A program made the position numbers and the translations under genes. This document shows positions 25,971-34,870 of a DNA stretch of 64,000 nucleotides, piece after piece. Location of the stretch: positions 62,001 through 126,000 of the forward strand of contig CAKSZX010000005.1 in the NCBI GenBank assembly GCA_934526065.1, written 5' to 3'. The number at the start of each line of letters is the position of its first letter. Position 1 is the first letter of the stretch. The notes beneath the pieces were generated by a model. The model searched no databases. It was given only the letters and a program-made list of their open reading frames with translations, and was not told the DNA's origin. This stretch comes from an uncultured Oscillospiraceae bacterium. Its GTDB lineage: Bacteria; Bacillota; Clostridia; Oscillospirales; Ruminococcaceae.

Positions 25971-26622
25971 CGCCTTTAATGTGATTTTGACACTTTACGG
26001 CTTTCCGTAAATTTTTTTCTGTAAGAAAAACATCTCTAAAAATAAGCAATGCCGAAAATAAAAATGTGGTGACAACAGCAAAAATAAATACATGTGTATA
26101 ACCGGGGATAAAATATTCAAGAAATCCTTTTTCATTATTTATTCGTATTCCCTTAATATCCATTCCCACACCGGCATACATTGCCGGGTCAATGCGGATC
26201 ATTGTCATTTTCTTTCTGCCGATGTTAAACATCAATTTGTCACTTTCGGACGAATTTGAAAATTCCCTTTTTCTCTCGGAAAATCCCTGACCCGGCTTTT
26301 GTGCATAGTACATAACTGTCTCCCCCGGGTTGCCGTTGTATTGTATGTCCATCTCTACACTTGTAACATAGATAGGTTTTTCAAAATAAACGATAATCTG
26401 TGGGTCACCGTCGGTGGAATAGTAAATTCCTTCTTTTTCTGCCATGGCAACGGTTTCCGTTTGCCGAATGTCATAAGTTGCCGATGGCATATTTCCGGTC
26501 CTTATCAATATTTTATCAACCGCAAAATTCACAATCCCCATAATCGGCCAGCAAATTATAATCGCAGCAATATATGCTTTTGCAACAAAATATTTATCCG
26601 ACAAGATTTTTTTAATTTTCAT
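25963..26622 (-). CDS. Two-helix membrane protein with extracytoplasmic beta-sandwich, paralogue B
   Basis: 219 residues with the same plan as paralogue A: TM helix, beta-rich domain (VYFEKPIYVTSVEMDIQYNG, MYYAQKPGQGFSERK, IRIDPAMYAGVGMDIKGIRI), TM helix. The start KIKKILSDKYFVAK is nearly shared with A (KIKKILTDKYLAVK), so A and B arose by tandem duplication. It overlaps the upstream GT-C-like gene by 11 bases, implying a functional pair. Function unknown. Confidence 0.7.
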   Translation of the reverse strand: MKIKKILSDKYFVAKAYIAAIIICWPIMGIVNFAVDKILIRTGNMPSATYDIRQTETVAMAEKEGIYYSTDGDPQIIVYFEKPIYVTSVEMDIQYNGNPGETVMYYAQKPGQGFSERKREFSNSSESDKLMFNIGRKKMTMIRIDPAMYAGVGMDIKGIRINNEKGFLEYFIPGYTHVFIFAVVTTFLFSALLIFRDVFLTEKNLRKAVKCQNHIKGGE

Positions 26623-28564
26623 CTACTGTACCTGCCTTTATGAAACTGTATTCGGCATTGCCATCGGCAAGATATTCCACTTTGTAATAATACACTTGAT
26701 TTACACCTATTGTATTTGGATTTACATCAATATAATCGCCAAAATAATCAGCGATATTACTGTCAGAAGAATCTATCATCAAATTTGTAATGCCGTGTTC
26801 TTTTAAATAGGCGGCGAAATCTTTTCTGTTTTGTTCCATTTCTTCTCCGGTCAACGATACATTCAACTGAGGGTAATCTCGGTAAATAACATTTTCCGCA
26901 AGTTCGTATGTGTATAAAAACCAGGTCTCTCCATCATCACCCGGCGCTATCAGATATATTCTGTCCTGCCGGCCGATTGCGTCCTTTATCGTGTCGGCTT
27001 TTTTCTCAATTTTACGGTGTTTTGCAAATGTAAGCTCGCTGTAACCGTAAAATGCGTTTTGCGGCAAAATCGCATACACCTGTATAAACAGAATAAGGCT
27101 TGTAATCCCGGCCAGGGCAACTTCCGCAAGTTTTTTTAAATTTGCACACAGGCAGACTTCAATCAGCACGCACACCGCCACCATAAGCCAGAATGTGTAG
27201 TAGCTTGAAATATATCTTGCGTAGCCGTCAAGTTCATAACCGGATGCCTTAAAAATAAACACATAAAGGAAAATATGGAACACATAGTAACCTACAAAGC
27301 CTATTGCCGTGCCTGCATATACTGCCCGTATATGTTTTTTCATCTGTTTGTTTGCCCGAATAAATGCCAAAAGGAACACAGCGGTAATGATGATAACACC
27401 TATATATCCCCGGCCGAATATGCTCATTTTCCATGTGAAAAAAGCGTCTATCATACTCCGTTTTACGCTGGCAAACTTAGGCAGAGGTTCCTTTGCAAAA
27501 AGCTGCGTAACCCCTGCAATCAGCATTTCCGCCATGCCCATTTCCGCCTCTCCCCCAAGCTCGAAACGGTTTACCGACATAACCTTAGACATATGCACTG
27601 TCCACATGGCAAAGGACATAAGGGAAGTTATGCTTACCAAAGCCGCACTGCCGAGTTTTTTAAAGAAAACAGTGATTTTTTTACCGCTAAATCCGTCGTT
27701 TACAAATAACAGGTGCAAGAATATAACAAGGGCTAATATGTTTGAAAAAGCAAAGCCCATATCTTTTACATCTGTCAAAAAGAATATAATCGGCAAGGCT
27801 TTCAGCACCCCGGCAAAGGATTTTTTGTCTGTGTAATACACCCGGAATGCGCCGCAGGCAATAACCGCCAAAGGTATGTCCCGCAGTGTGCACATATAAA
27901 TTGTTTCAAGATTTACTATTCTTGTGTAAATACGGAAGAAGTAAACGGAAAAGAACAACGCTATATATCCCATTGCCCGAACATGGAACTTTTTCCAATC
28001 GAATTTTGATATTGCAGCCCGGTAACAGGCAAAAAATATTATATCGTAAGCCACATAGGACACCCACTGCCGAAATCCGTCTGTGAAAAATTGGAAGAAG
28101 TAGGCCAAAACCGTCAACGCAGGCGGGGTCGTATTGCCTATCATGCTGGATTCGTAATAAGTGTAAATCGCATTGTGTATTTTTGTAAGTTTTTGGGCTG
28201 TGCCCCAAAAAGAAAATTCATCCCATGTGGAGAAAATAGGCTGTCTTGTACCGAAGTAGAATATTATAAACAGTGACGAGAGTATAAACATAACCGTTGC
28301 CGGTGAAAAAAAGCTCTTTACCCTGTCAATATTTTTCTCCTTTGCCGTTTTCGCCGCAGCCGCCAAAAAGGCCGCAACGGCCAAAATACAGGCCACTGCA
28401 CAGCCTAAAAACAGCTTGTCCAAAAAGGCGAACATTATAACCAAACTAAGCATAAGGCACATGGTTATAATATGGGTTGCCCCCCGCCTTGTTTCGGTAA
28501 ACGTGTAAAGGGCAAATGCCCCTGCCAAAATTATTAAAAACAGTATAAGTACATGGCTTATCAT
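26612..28564 (-). CDS. GT-C-like polytopic membrane protein (650 aa), paralogue 1
   Basis: A 650-residue protein with many membrane helices and a C-terminal extracytoplasmic part (~540-650). W114-DEFSFWG in the first outer loop resembles the acidic catalytic loop of GT-C glycosyltransferases that use lipid-linked sugars. It shares WDEFSFWG, a DIPLAV segment, KDMGFAF and the end pattern YYKVEYLADGNAEYSFI with the 635-residue neighbour, so the two are paralogues. It is probably a polyprenyl-phosphate-sugar-dependent transferase; donor and acceptor unknown. Confidence 0.7.
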   Translation of the reverse strand: MISHVLILFLIILAGAFALYTFTETRRGATHIITMCLMLSLVIMFAFLDKLFLGCAVACILAVAAFLAAAAKTAKEKNIDRVKSFFSPATVMFILSSLFIIFYFGTRQPIFSTWDEFSFWGTAQKLTKIHNAIYTYYESSMIGNTTPPALTVLAYFFQFFTDGFRQWVSYVAYDIIFFACYRAAISKFDWKKFHVRAMGYIALFFSVYFFRIYTRIVNLETIYMCTLRDIPLAVIACGAFRVYYTDKKSFAGVLKALPIIFFLTDVKDMGFAFSNILALVIFLHLLFVNDGFSGKKITVFFKKLGSAALVSITSLMSFAMWTVHMSKVMSVNRFELGGEAEMGMAEMLIAGVTQLFAKEPLPKFASVKRSMIDAFFTWKMSIFGRGYIGVIIITAVFLLAFIRANKQMKKHIRAVYAGTAIGFVGYYVFHIFLYVFIFKASGYELDGYARYISSYYTFWLMVAVCVLIEVCLCANLKKLAEVALAGITSLILFIQVYAILPQNAFYGYSELTFAKHRKIEKKADTIKDAIGRQDRIYLIAPGDDGETWFLYTYELAENVIYRDYPQLNVSLTGEEMEQNRKDFAAYLKEHGITNLMIDSSDSNIADYFGDYIDVNPNTIGVNQVYYYKVEYLADGNAEYSFIKAGTVDEN

Positions 28565-28589
28565 TTACTTACCCTTTCCCAAATTTAAT

Positions 28590-30497
28590 TTATATCTCGT
28601 TTATAAAAGTATATTTCACACCGTTTTCGGTGTAGTTTACCTTGTAATAAGCCCGCCGGTCATACCCCATGTCATCAGGGTAATAATCCGCATTGGGGCG
28701 TATGCATTCCCCCGCAAAATAATTTTCCGAATCAAGAAGAAGATTTGTAACCCCATTTTCTTTAAGATATTTTTCAAATTCCTCTAATGAATTTTGCGGA
28801 TTTTCCAAGTTCACCTGTGTCGGCTGAATAAGAATATTATCCGACAGCGTGTAAGTTGCCACAAACCAAACAATTCCGCTTTCCTCGGCGGAGTAAACAT
28901 AAATTACATCGTCACCCTCTATCACGTCGGCTAATTTATCGGTTTTTGCCTGTGTGTTCATCCTTGCAACGGAAATATTTTGGCTGTAATTCAAAAAAGT
29001 GTTAGCCGGGTTTACGGTTTTAAAGAAATATCCCCGAAGGAATACAAACACCGCAAATGGCAGGGCAAATGTGATTTTCTTTTCCTTGTTCGCCTTTCCC
29101 ACGGCGCAAAGGCCGGCAAAAAACCAAGCGATGTAATAAGTACCCATATAGCGGTCATAACTTGCAAGGGTGTAGGCGTCGTCTTTAAAAATAAAAGCAT
29201 AGAGGAACAAATGGAAAATATAGTATCCAACAAAACCCACAGCCATTGCAAAATACAAAACCGCAAGGGATTTTTTATCTTTTTTCTCCGCCGCAAAAAA
29301 AACCACAAAAAACAGAATAAATATAACTCGGCAGGTCATAAAACCGCCGCCGAACAGCGACACCGGAACAGAGAAGAATGCGGAAATCATCAAAGATTTT
29401 ACATCGGTAAATTTTTGCGCCGGTTCCATAAGACCAAACAAAGATTTTACGCCTTCAATCAGCATACCGCCATAACTTACCGAGTCGCCGCTGCTTACCG
29501 GGGCATTGGGGTCTATGGAAGCAGCCAAATGCTTTGCCCACAGAACATAGAACAAAACAGTGACAACCCCAACGGAAAGCGCCGCCAAAATCGCCCCCGC
29601 AAAGCCCTTGAACTTAAAGAATTTTCCGTTTTTTCCGTCAAAAAGCATATCGCAAAAAACGCAGAAAGCCACAATAAAGCCAAGTGCCAACCCCATGTCC
29701 TTAATCAATGTCAAAACAGCCACAAGGGGCAGCAAACAAAATACTCTCTTTTCGTTTTTTTCTTCGTTTAAAAAATATATTCCCAAACAGCCGCCGAACA
29801 GCACCCCCATGGGAATGTCCGCCATGACGGAAATATATGTGTAAGAAAAACTCTCTCCTCTGCTTGTCACGGTAAGCAAAAACAATCCTAAAAATGCCGC
29901 CGCAAATGCGGAAAAAGCAAATGTTTTATTCCTTTTTTCAAAGGGCATCCCAAGCAGCGCAAAGCAGGCGAAAATAAGCACATCATATGCGTAAAAACAG
30001 CGCCACTCCATAAAAGTATTGCTTGCAAAGTCGAACAAAAATGTAAGCACCGCCAATGATGGAGGTATTGAAACCCCCAAAAGGCTTGATTTAACCCCGG
30101 TGTACAACTTTTTGTTTTGCCAAACAATTTTTTGGGAAAGTCCCCAGAAAGAAAATTCGTCCCACTGGCCGAACAAAGGCTGTTTTGCCTGTAACACCAC
30201 AGCCATGGCAAAACAAGCTATAACAAAAGCCGTTACGCCGGGGGTAAAAAAGCCGAAAAGTCTCTCTTTGATTTTATTTTTTGATTTATAAAGTGTATAC
30301 CCGAAAAGAAAAACCGAAACCGCCAAAGTGAAAATAACTCCGGGCAAAAGCAATCCGGCCATACCGAAAATCATACCGGAGCAAATCCACAGGCACAAAG
30401 CGATTACAGGTGTAGCAGAAGGTGCCGCATCCGCCAAACCGTATATTGCAAAAGCCAGGCACAAAACCCCGGCAAGGGTTATAAAACAGTTAAGCAA
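28590..30497 (-). CDS. GT-C-like polytopic membrane protein (635 aa), paralogue 2
   Basis: 635 residues. W112-DEFSFWG, ADIPMGV, IKDMGLALGF and the terminal YYKVNYTENGVKYTFI match the 650-residue neighbour. Predicted GT-C-type glycosyltransferase of the membrane outer face. The start is TTG, directly after the TAA of the preceding gene and 7 bases from GGGGG; the next ATG would remove the first helix. It lies 25 bases before paralogue 1. Confidence 0.7.
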   Translation of the reverse strand: MLNCFITLAGVLCLAFAIYGLADAAPSATPVIALCLWICSGMIFGMAGLLLPGVIFTLAVSVFLFGYTLYKSKNKIKERLFGFFTPGVTAFVIACFAMAVVLQAKQPLFGQWDEFSFWGLSQKIVWQNKKLYTGVKSSLLGVSIPPSLAVLTFLFDFASNTFMEWRCFYAYDVLIFACFALLGMPFEKRNKTFAFSAFAAAFLGLFLLTVTSRGESFSYTYISVMADIPMGVLFGGCLGIYFLNEEKNEKRVFCLLPLVAVLTLIKDMGLALGFIVAFCVFCDMLFDGKNGKFFKFKGFAGAILAALSVGVVTVLFYVLWAKHLAASIDPNAPVSSGDSVSYGGMLIEGVKSLFGLMEPAQKFTDVKSLMISAFFSVPVSLFGGGFMTCRVIFILFFVVFFAAEKKDKKSLAVLYFAMAVGFVGYYIFHLFLYAFIFKDDAYTLASYDRYMGTYYIAWFFAGLCAVGKANKEKKITFALPFAVFVFLRGYFFKTVNPANTFLNYSQNISVARMNTQAKTDKLADVIEGDDVIYVYSAEESGIVWFVATYTLSDNILIQPTQVNLENPQNSLEEFEKYLKENGVTNLLLDSENYFAGECIRPNADYYPDDMGYDRRAYYKVNYTENGVKYTFINEI

Positions 30498-31106
30498 TTA
30501 TTTTTCCCCCGTTTCTGTTTTCTTAAAAGGCAATAAGCCGAGATTTTTTAAAATCTCCGCCGCACCTGCAAGCATAGCCGAAAAAACAATAATGTTAAGC
30601 CAATCGGAAGCCTCCGGTTTTAGGCAAAGACCCAAAGCCATATTTCGGTTAAGTGTAAAATCGGAAATTTCCATTAAATTCCCCCGTGAAACCGTAGGGT
30701 CAATTCGCAAAGAATATATGGTTTTGTCACTTACTTTACATCCGTAAACATTTTCTTCGCCGTCCACAGGCACAGCCCTCACCATTTTTTTCGGGTTGTA
30801 ATCTTCCCCCGGCGCTGTGGTGTAAAACACACTTATCCGCCCCGGGCAAAGGTTTGATTTCAACTTAAAAGTAAGGTAGTAACATTTAATTTCCCCGTTT
30901 AAAACAAATTGTGGGTCGCTGTCGGTGCTTACATATCCGTTTTCGATTTCTACCATACTGTTGATTTCAAAATCAGATGGCTGCAAAGTGATTTCCGGAA
31001 AGTTTTTAACCTTTAAATATTCAAATGTCGAAAACGCCATGTAAACAACCATTGTCGTTAAAAAGGACAAGGCAAGTGTTTTTAAGGCAGAAAATTTATC
31101 TTTCAA
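30498..31106 (-). CDS. Two-helix membrane protein with extracytoplasmic beta-sandwich, paralogue C
   Basis: 202 residues; an N-terminal helix (~10-28), a beta-rich domain (YVSTDSDPQFVL, CYYLTFKLKSNLCPGRISVFY, YSLRIDPTVSRGNLMEISDF) and a C-terminal helix. The YxSTDSDPQ and LRIDP motifs match paralogues A and B, at much lower overall identity. It is translated immediately before the 635-residue GT-C-like gene, the same pairing seen for paralogue B. Confidence 0.65.
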   Translation of the reverse strand: MKDKFSALKTLALSFLTTMVVYMAFSTFEYLKVKNFPEITLQPSDFEINSMVEIENGYVSTDSDPQFVLNGEIKCYYLTFKLKSNLCPGRISVFYTTAPGEDYNPKKMVRAVPVDGEENVYGCKVSDKTIYSLRIDPTVSRGNLMEISDFTLNRNMALGLCLKPEASDWLNIIVFSAMLAGAAEILKNLGLLPFKKTETGEK

Positions 31107-31116
31107 AATTTACCTC

Positions 31117-32709
31117 CTACGCCACAAAAACCCGAGCCGGGCGTGGCAGATAGTAAGTTATAAGCATAAGAGCTGCGGCAACAACACAGAAAACGCAGCT
31201 TGTAACCACACACGACATATCGGTGTTTTTTACATCGGGCTTTGTTCTCTTGCCGAAATATTGCCCCAAAACCATACAAAAGCCCATAAAGGCCGGGTAA
31301 AAATACCTCATCTGCAAACCTATTACCTGGGGCAGCGTAACCGGCGTCCAAGACAGGTACAAACCCGTTACCACAACGGCGTAAGTCAGCAGTGAACAAA
31401 TTAAAAACCGCAAAGTTTTTCCCGTGTCTTCCCTTGTAAAAATATTCCGCTGTTTTACACAGCAAAGAATGACTACCACAGGGGTGAGATAATTTACAAG
31501 GGATAATTTTACATCCAAATATCCTAAAAGTCCGCCGCTGAACAGGAAAAAAGAATTGTTCAGCAATGTGTCAAATGCAACAGCCCGGTATCTTAAAGGA
31601 TTTTTTAAAACAAATATTAACTGTGCCGCAGGGTCGCTGTTTTCCATTGTTCTTTCGATTACCCCGTAATTTGAAAACGCTTTTACATAAAGGCCCATGC
31701 CCTGATACAGCAATACAAAAAATACAAGACACACAGCCCCCCGGAACAATCTGCCGTGTTTTTTCCCCTTTACTTCTATGTTGAAATTTTCCTTTTTAAC
31801 CCCTAAGAGCAAAAGTAAAAACACACAATAGCTCATTTTGTGTACGGTTAAAATACCGTAACTTACCCGAAAGGCAAACAGCATTTTATTGTCAAACTTT
31901 TGTGCCAAAACGCTTGCAAACATAACAAACATAAGGCCAAAAAGCACAGCGTCGCTGTTGCAAGAACCGTAAATAAAAACTGTCAACGGCATTGCCGCCA
32001 AGGTAAACATAATTATTTTAAATCTGTCTGCGGTTTTAAAGGCCCAATAGGCGCAAACACAGAAAAACAACCGATTTGCCAATCGACAGCCGTAATAAGC
32101 CCCCAGTGCGCCGAAGCCCAAAAGCCTTGCCAAAAATATGCCTATTGCACCGGGAATATATGGGATAACCTGAAAAATTATAATCGACAAATTTCCCCGT
32201 TCCTCTCCCGAAGAAACAGCGGCCTTGTAATCCGTAAATCTGTCATAAAAGGTATCTCCCTGTTTTGCCGGGTGACCGTTGTTATAGGCAGTGGGGAAAT
32301 ATTTCATCAAAAGGCGCACATCGTTTGGGTAAATATGGTTTGCGTCAAAGCCCCATTGTCCCTCTGCCATTGAATAAGCACGAAGAAAGTGTGTGTTTTC
32401 ATCAGGCGCTTGGTTTGGCGGCGTGGCAAAAACAAACAGAACCCCTAATACAAACAGGCAAAGGCTTAAAAACAGCCGGGAATTTTTGTCCTTAAATTTT
32501 GCCCCGAACCGGATAATTCCAAACACGACAAACAGCGTAAAAAATACGGCCAAACTGCCCTTTATCTGTCCAAGCCAAGCCGGGGAATATATAACCCTGA
32601 GCCAATAAACCCCCAAAAAGCTGATTATAAATAAAAGCAAACAGCCCATACCGAAAATCAGCACAGGCCTTTTTGCTAAATAATTAAATTTTTCTTTAAC
32701 CGCAACCAT
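31117..32709 (-). CDS. DUF2142 family polytopic membrane protein
   Basis: About 530 residues from the ATG at 32709, with roughly 12 membrane helices. FATPPNQAPDENTHFLRAYSMAEG is the DUF2142 signature loop, a GT-C-like family found in cell-surface polysaccharide and teichoic acid loci. It starts 2 bases after the LegB-type stop. An upstream in-frame start would overlap that gene and lacks a ribosome site. Likely a glycosyltransferase using a polyprenyl-linked sugar. Confidence 0.8.
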   Translation of the reverse strand: MVAVKEKFNYLAKRPVLIFGMGCLLLFIISFLGVYWLRVIYSPAWLGQIKGSLAVFFTLFVVFGIIRFGAKFKDKNSRLFLSLCLFVLGVLFVFATPPNQAPDENTHFLRAYSMAEGQWGFDANHIYPNDVRLLMKYFPTAYNNGHPAKQGDTFYDRFTDYKAAVSSGEERGNLSIIIFQVIPYIPGAIGIFLARLLGFGALGAYYGCRLANRLFFCVCAYWAFKTADRFKIIMFTLAAMPLTVFIYGSCNSDAVLFGLMFVMFASVLAQKFDNKMLFAFRVSYGILTVHKMSYCVFLLLLLGVKKENFNIEVKGKKHGRLFRGAVCLVFFVLLYQGMGLYVKAFSNYGVIERTMENSDPAAQLIFVLKNPLRYRAVAFDTLLNNSFFLFSGGLLGYLDVKLSLVNYLTPVVVILCCVKQRNIFTREDTGKTLRFLICSLLTYAVVVTGLYLSWTPVTLPQVIGLQMRYFYPAFMGFCMVLGQYFGKRTKPDVKNTDMSCVVTSCVFCVVAAALMLITYYLPRPARVFVA

Positions 32710-32711
32710 AA

Positions 32712-33695
32712 TTAAAGGTTGTAGATGTCCGGCTTGTAAGCGTTCAAATTGCCGCGCATCCACTGGATAGTTTCTGCCAATCCCTGTTCAAATGTGTAAT
32801 TCGGCTTCCAACCTGTGAGACCGTTGAGCTTTTTGGCTGTTCCCAAAAGACGGTTCACCTCGCTCTTTTCAGGGCGCAGACGATCCTCATCTGTTACGAT
32901 TTTGGCATTCGGGTTAATCTGACGGATAAGCTCGTTTGCCAAATCGCCTATTGAAATTTCTCTCTCGGTGGCAATGTTAAGCTCCTGGCCGATGGTGTTG
33001 TCGTGTTTTGCGATTGTCACAAAACCATTGGCAGTGTCTTTAACATAGTTAAAATCCCTTGTAGGTGTGAGAGAACCAAGGTGTATCTCCTCCTTGCCGG
33101 AGAGAAGCTGTGTGATTATTGTGGGAATAACCGCCCTTGCAGACTGTCTCGGGCCAAAGGTATTAAAGGGTCTTACGATTGTAACCGGTGTGTTAAATGA
33201 GCGATAAAAGCTCTCCGCCATACGGTCGGCACCGATTTTTGTTGCGGAATAAGGACTTTGACCCTGGTAAGGGTGCTTTTCGTCAATAGGCACATACTGT
33301 GCGGTACCGTAAACTTCGCTTGTGCTGGTAACAAGAACACGGCGTGTGTCAAGTTCCCTTGCGCCTTGCAAAACATTTAAAGTGCCTTTTATGTTTGTGT
33401 CAACATAAGTGTCCGGTGAATGGTAAGAGAAAGGTATGGCAATCAAAGCCGCAAGGTGGAAAACCGTATCCTGACCTTTCATAGCCGTGCGCACGCCGTT
33501 GGGGTCACGAATATCCCCCATAATAATGTTCAAGGCGTCCTTTTCCTCCTTGGAAAAAGTGTCAATCCAGCCCCAAGTGCCGAAAGAGTTGTAAGCGCAA
33601 AATGCGGTTACATCATATCCTTCGTGTATAAGCTGCTGTGTCAGATGAGAGCCGATAAAACCGTCGGCACCTGTTACCATTACTTTTTTTGACAT
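32712..33695 (-). CDS. NAD-dependent nucleotide-sugar 4,6-dehydratase, LegB type
   Basis: 327 residues of the extended SDR family: GADGFIGSHL (NAD binding), TSTSEVYG with the acid residue, and Y149-SATK for the catalytic Tyr/Lys. The region VTAFCAYNSFGTWGWID is typical of LegB-like dehydratases, which convert UDP- or GDP-GlcNAc to the 4-keto-6-deoxy sugar. It is first in the operon, with a GCGAGGA site and a promoter ~40 bases upstream. The LegC-type aminotransferase is the expected next step. Confidence 0.9.
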   Translation of the reverse strand: MSKKVMVTGADGFIGSHLTQQLIHEGYDVTAFCAYNSFGTWGWIDTFSKEEKDALNIIMGDIRDPNGVRTAMKGQDTVFHLAALIAIPFSYHSPDTYVDTNIKGTLNVLQGARELDTRRVLVTSTSEVYGTAQYVPIDEKHPYQGQSPYSATKIGADRMAESFYRSFNTPVTIVRPFNTFGPRQSARAVIPTIITQLLSGKEEIHLGSLTPTRDFNYVKDTANGFVTIAKHDNTIGQELNIATEREISIGDLANELIRQINPNAKIVTDEDRLRPEKSEVNRLLGTAKKLNGLTGWKPNYTFEQGLAETIQWMRGNLNAYKPDIYNL

Positions 33696-33734
33696 ATATA
33701 AATCCTCGCTTGTAATTATATTTTAACACCATAC

Positions 33735-33763
33735 ATTATAGTATAAATACCGAAAAATTACAA
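33735..33763 (-). promoter_or_regulatory. Promoter of the minus-strand glycan operon
   Basis: Minus strand TTGTAA (33763-33758), 17 bases, TATAAT (33740-33735). The -10 lies in TTATACTATAATGTA, identical to the divergent promoter. Confidence 0.85.
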
Positions 33764-33865
33764 TACAAAGGGAAAATGGTTTACAAAATTTTAATAGATA
33801 TACACGCAAAAGTTCGTTTTTTAAAAGTTTTCAGCTGTGTTTCGGCTGTCGGGGTCATTCCGCCG

Positions 33866-33894
33866 TTTACAAACCGCAAAAATTATACTATAAT
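33866..33894 (+). promoter_or_regulatory. Promoter of the plus-strand glycan operon
   Basis: TTTACA (33866-33871), 17 bases, TATAAT (33889-33894), within TTATACTATAATGTA as in the opposite promoter. The ~100 bases between the two show no other strong inverted repeat. Confidence 0.88.
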
Positions 33895-33940
33895 GTAATG
33901 TAACGCTTTTTTAGCTTATATTCCACAAACAGAGGTTTTT

Positions 33941-34864
33941 ATGAGCAGATTACTTAAAAAACTGTTTTTTATCTTTTTGCCGATTGGGGTTTATCTCGGC
34001 ATTTTCGTATATTTTGAACCCTATAATTACTTCGGGATCAAAACAAAAAATTACGACCCGGACAGCGCAATAGTCCGTGTCAGAAATTATATGCAAGACC
34101 CGGCAGATGTTATCATCTTAGGGGACAGCCGTATGGCTCACTTTGATATGGACACGGTCGGAGAGCTTGTCGGTGAGCCTGTGGGACAGCTGAGCTTCGG
34201 CGGTGCGGCTTTTAACGAGAGCATGGACCTGCTGGAATTTGCAATGGACAAAAACCCGAATCTAAAAACCGTCTACTTCGGGGTGAGCTTTTACACCTTA
34301 AACGAGAGCTACTACAAGGACAGAATGAGCTCCATAGAAAAAACGGCGGAAAATCCCTTTGCTTACATCTTGAATTTCAACTATAACATCGAGATGCTGA
34401 ACAACATCAAAAATACCCTTTCCGGCAGTGCCGCCCTTGACGAAAAGGAAATAGGCCACTGGACAGAGGAGGATTATCTGTATCCCGACGGCACCCGGCG
34501 ACCCTTCCGCAAAAATTTGGAGGAATATGCCGGCACCATATACTCGGTGTGTGAAAATTACAAATCCGATAAAGCGGATGTTGAAAGATATATCGAGCTT
34601 TTAAAACAGTGCCGAGAAAAAGGCATAACCGTTTACACCGTTCTGCCTCCCATGGACAGGTCAATTCGTGAATTGGTTGTGGACAAGCTGGGCATAGGCC
34701 CGGACATACTTGAATTTATAGACAGCGTAAAGGATTACTCACAGGTTTTAAACTTTGAGTATGTGGACGATGACCCCTTTACGGAATACAATTTTTACGA
34801 CGGCTTCCACTTGGATATGGAAACCGGCCTGCCGATTTTTACAAAAATGCTTTTTGAGAGGTAA
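33941..34864 (+). CDS. Membrane-anchored SGNH-like hydrolase/acyltransferase partner
   Basis: 307 residues: one N-terminal helix (~7-25), then an extracytoplasmic SGNH fold with GDSR (Ser63) and, near the end, YDGFHLD (Asp287, His290), completing a Ser-Asp-His triad. It resembles DltD/AlgJ-like proteins that help O-acylate surface polymers. Such proteins normally pair with an MBOAT acyltransferase, and none is in the window. It is first in the divergent glycan operon, 6 bases before the next gene. Confidence 0.72.
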   Translation: MSRLLKKLFFIFLPIGVYLGIFVYFEPYNYFGIKTKNYDPDSAIVRVRNYMQDPADVIILGDSRMAHFDMDTVGELVGEPVGQLSFGGAAFNESMDLLEFAMDKNPNLKTVYFGVSFYTLNESYYKDRMSSIEKTAENPFAYILNFNYNIEMLNNIKNTLSGSAALDEKEIGHWTEEDYLYPDGTRRPFRKNLEEYAGTIYSVCENYKSDKADVERYIELLKQCREKGITVYTVLPPMDRSIRELVVDKLGIGPDILEFIDSVKDYSQVLNFEYVDDDPFTEYNFYDGFHLDMETGLPIFTKMLFER

Positions 34865-34870
34865 GAGAAT

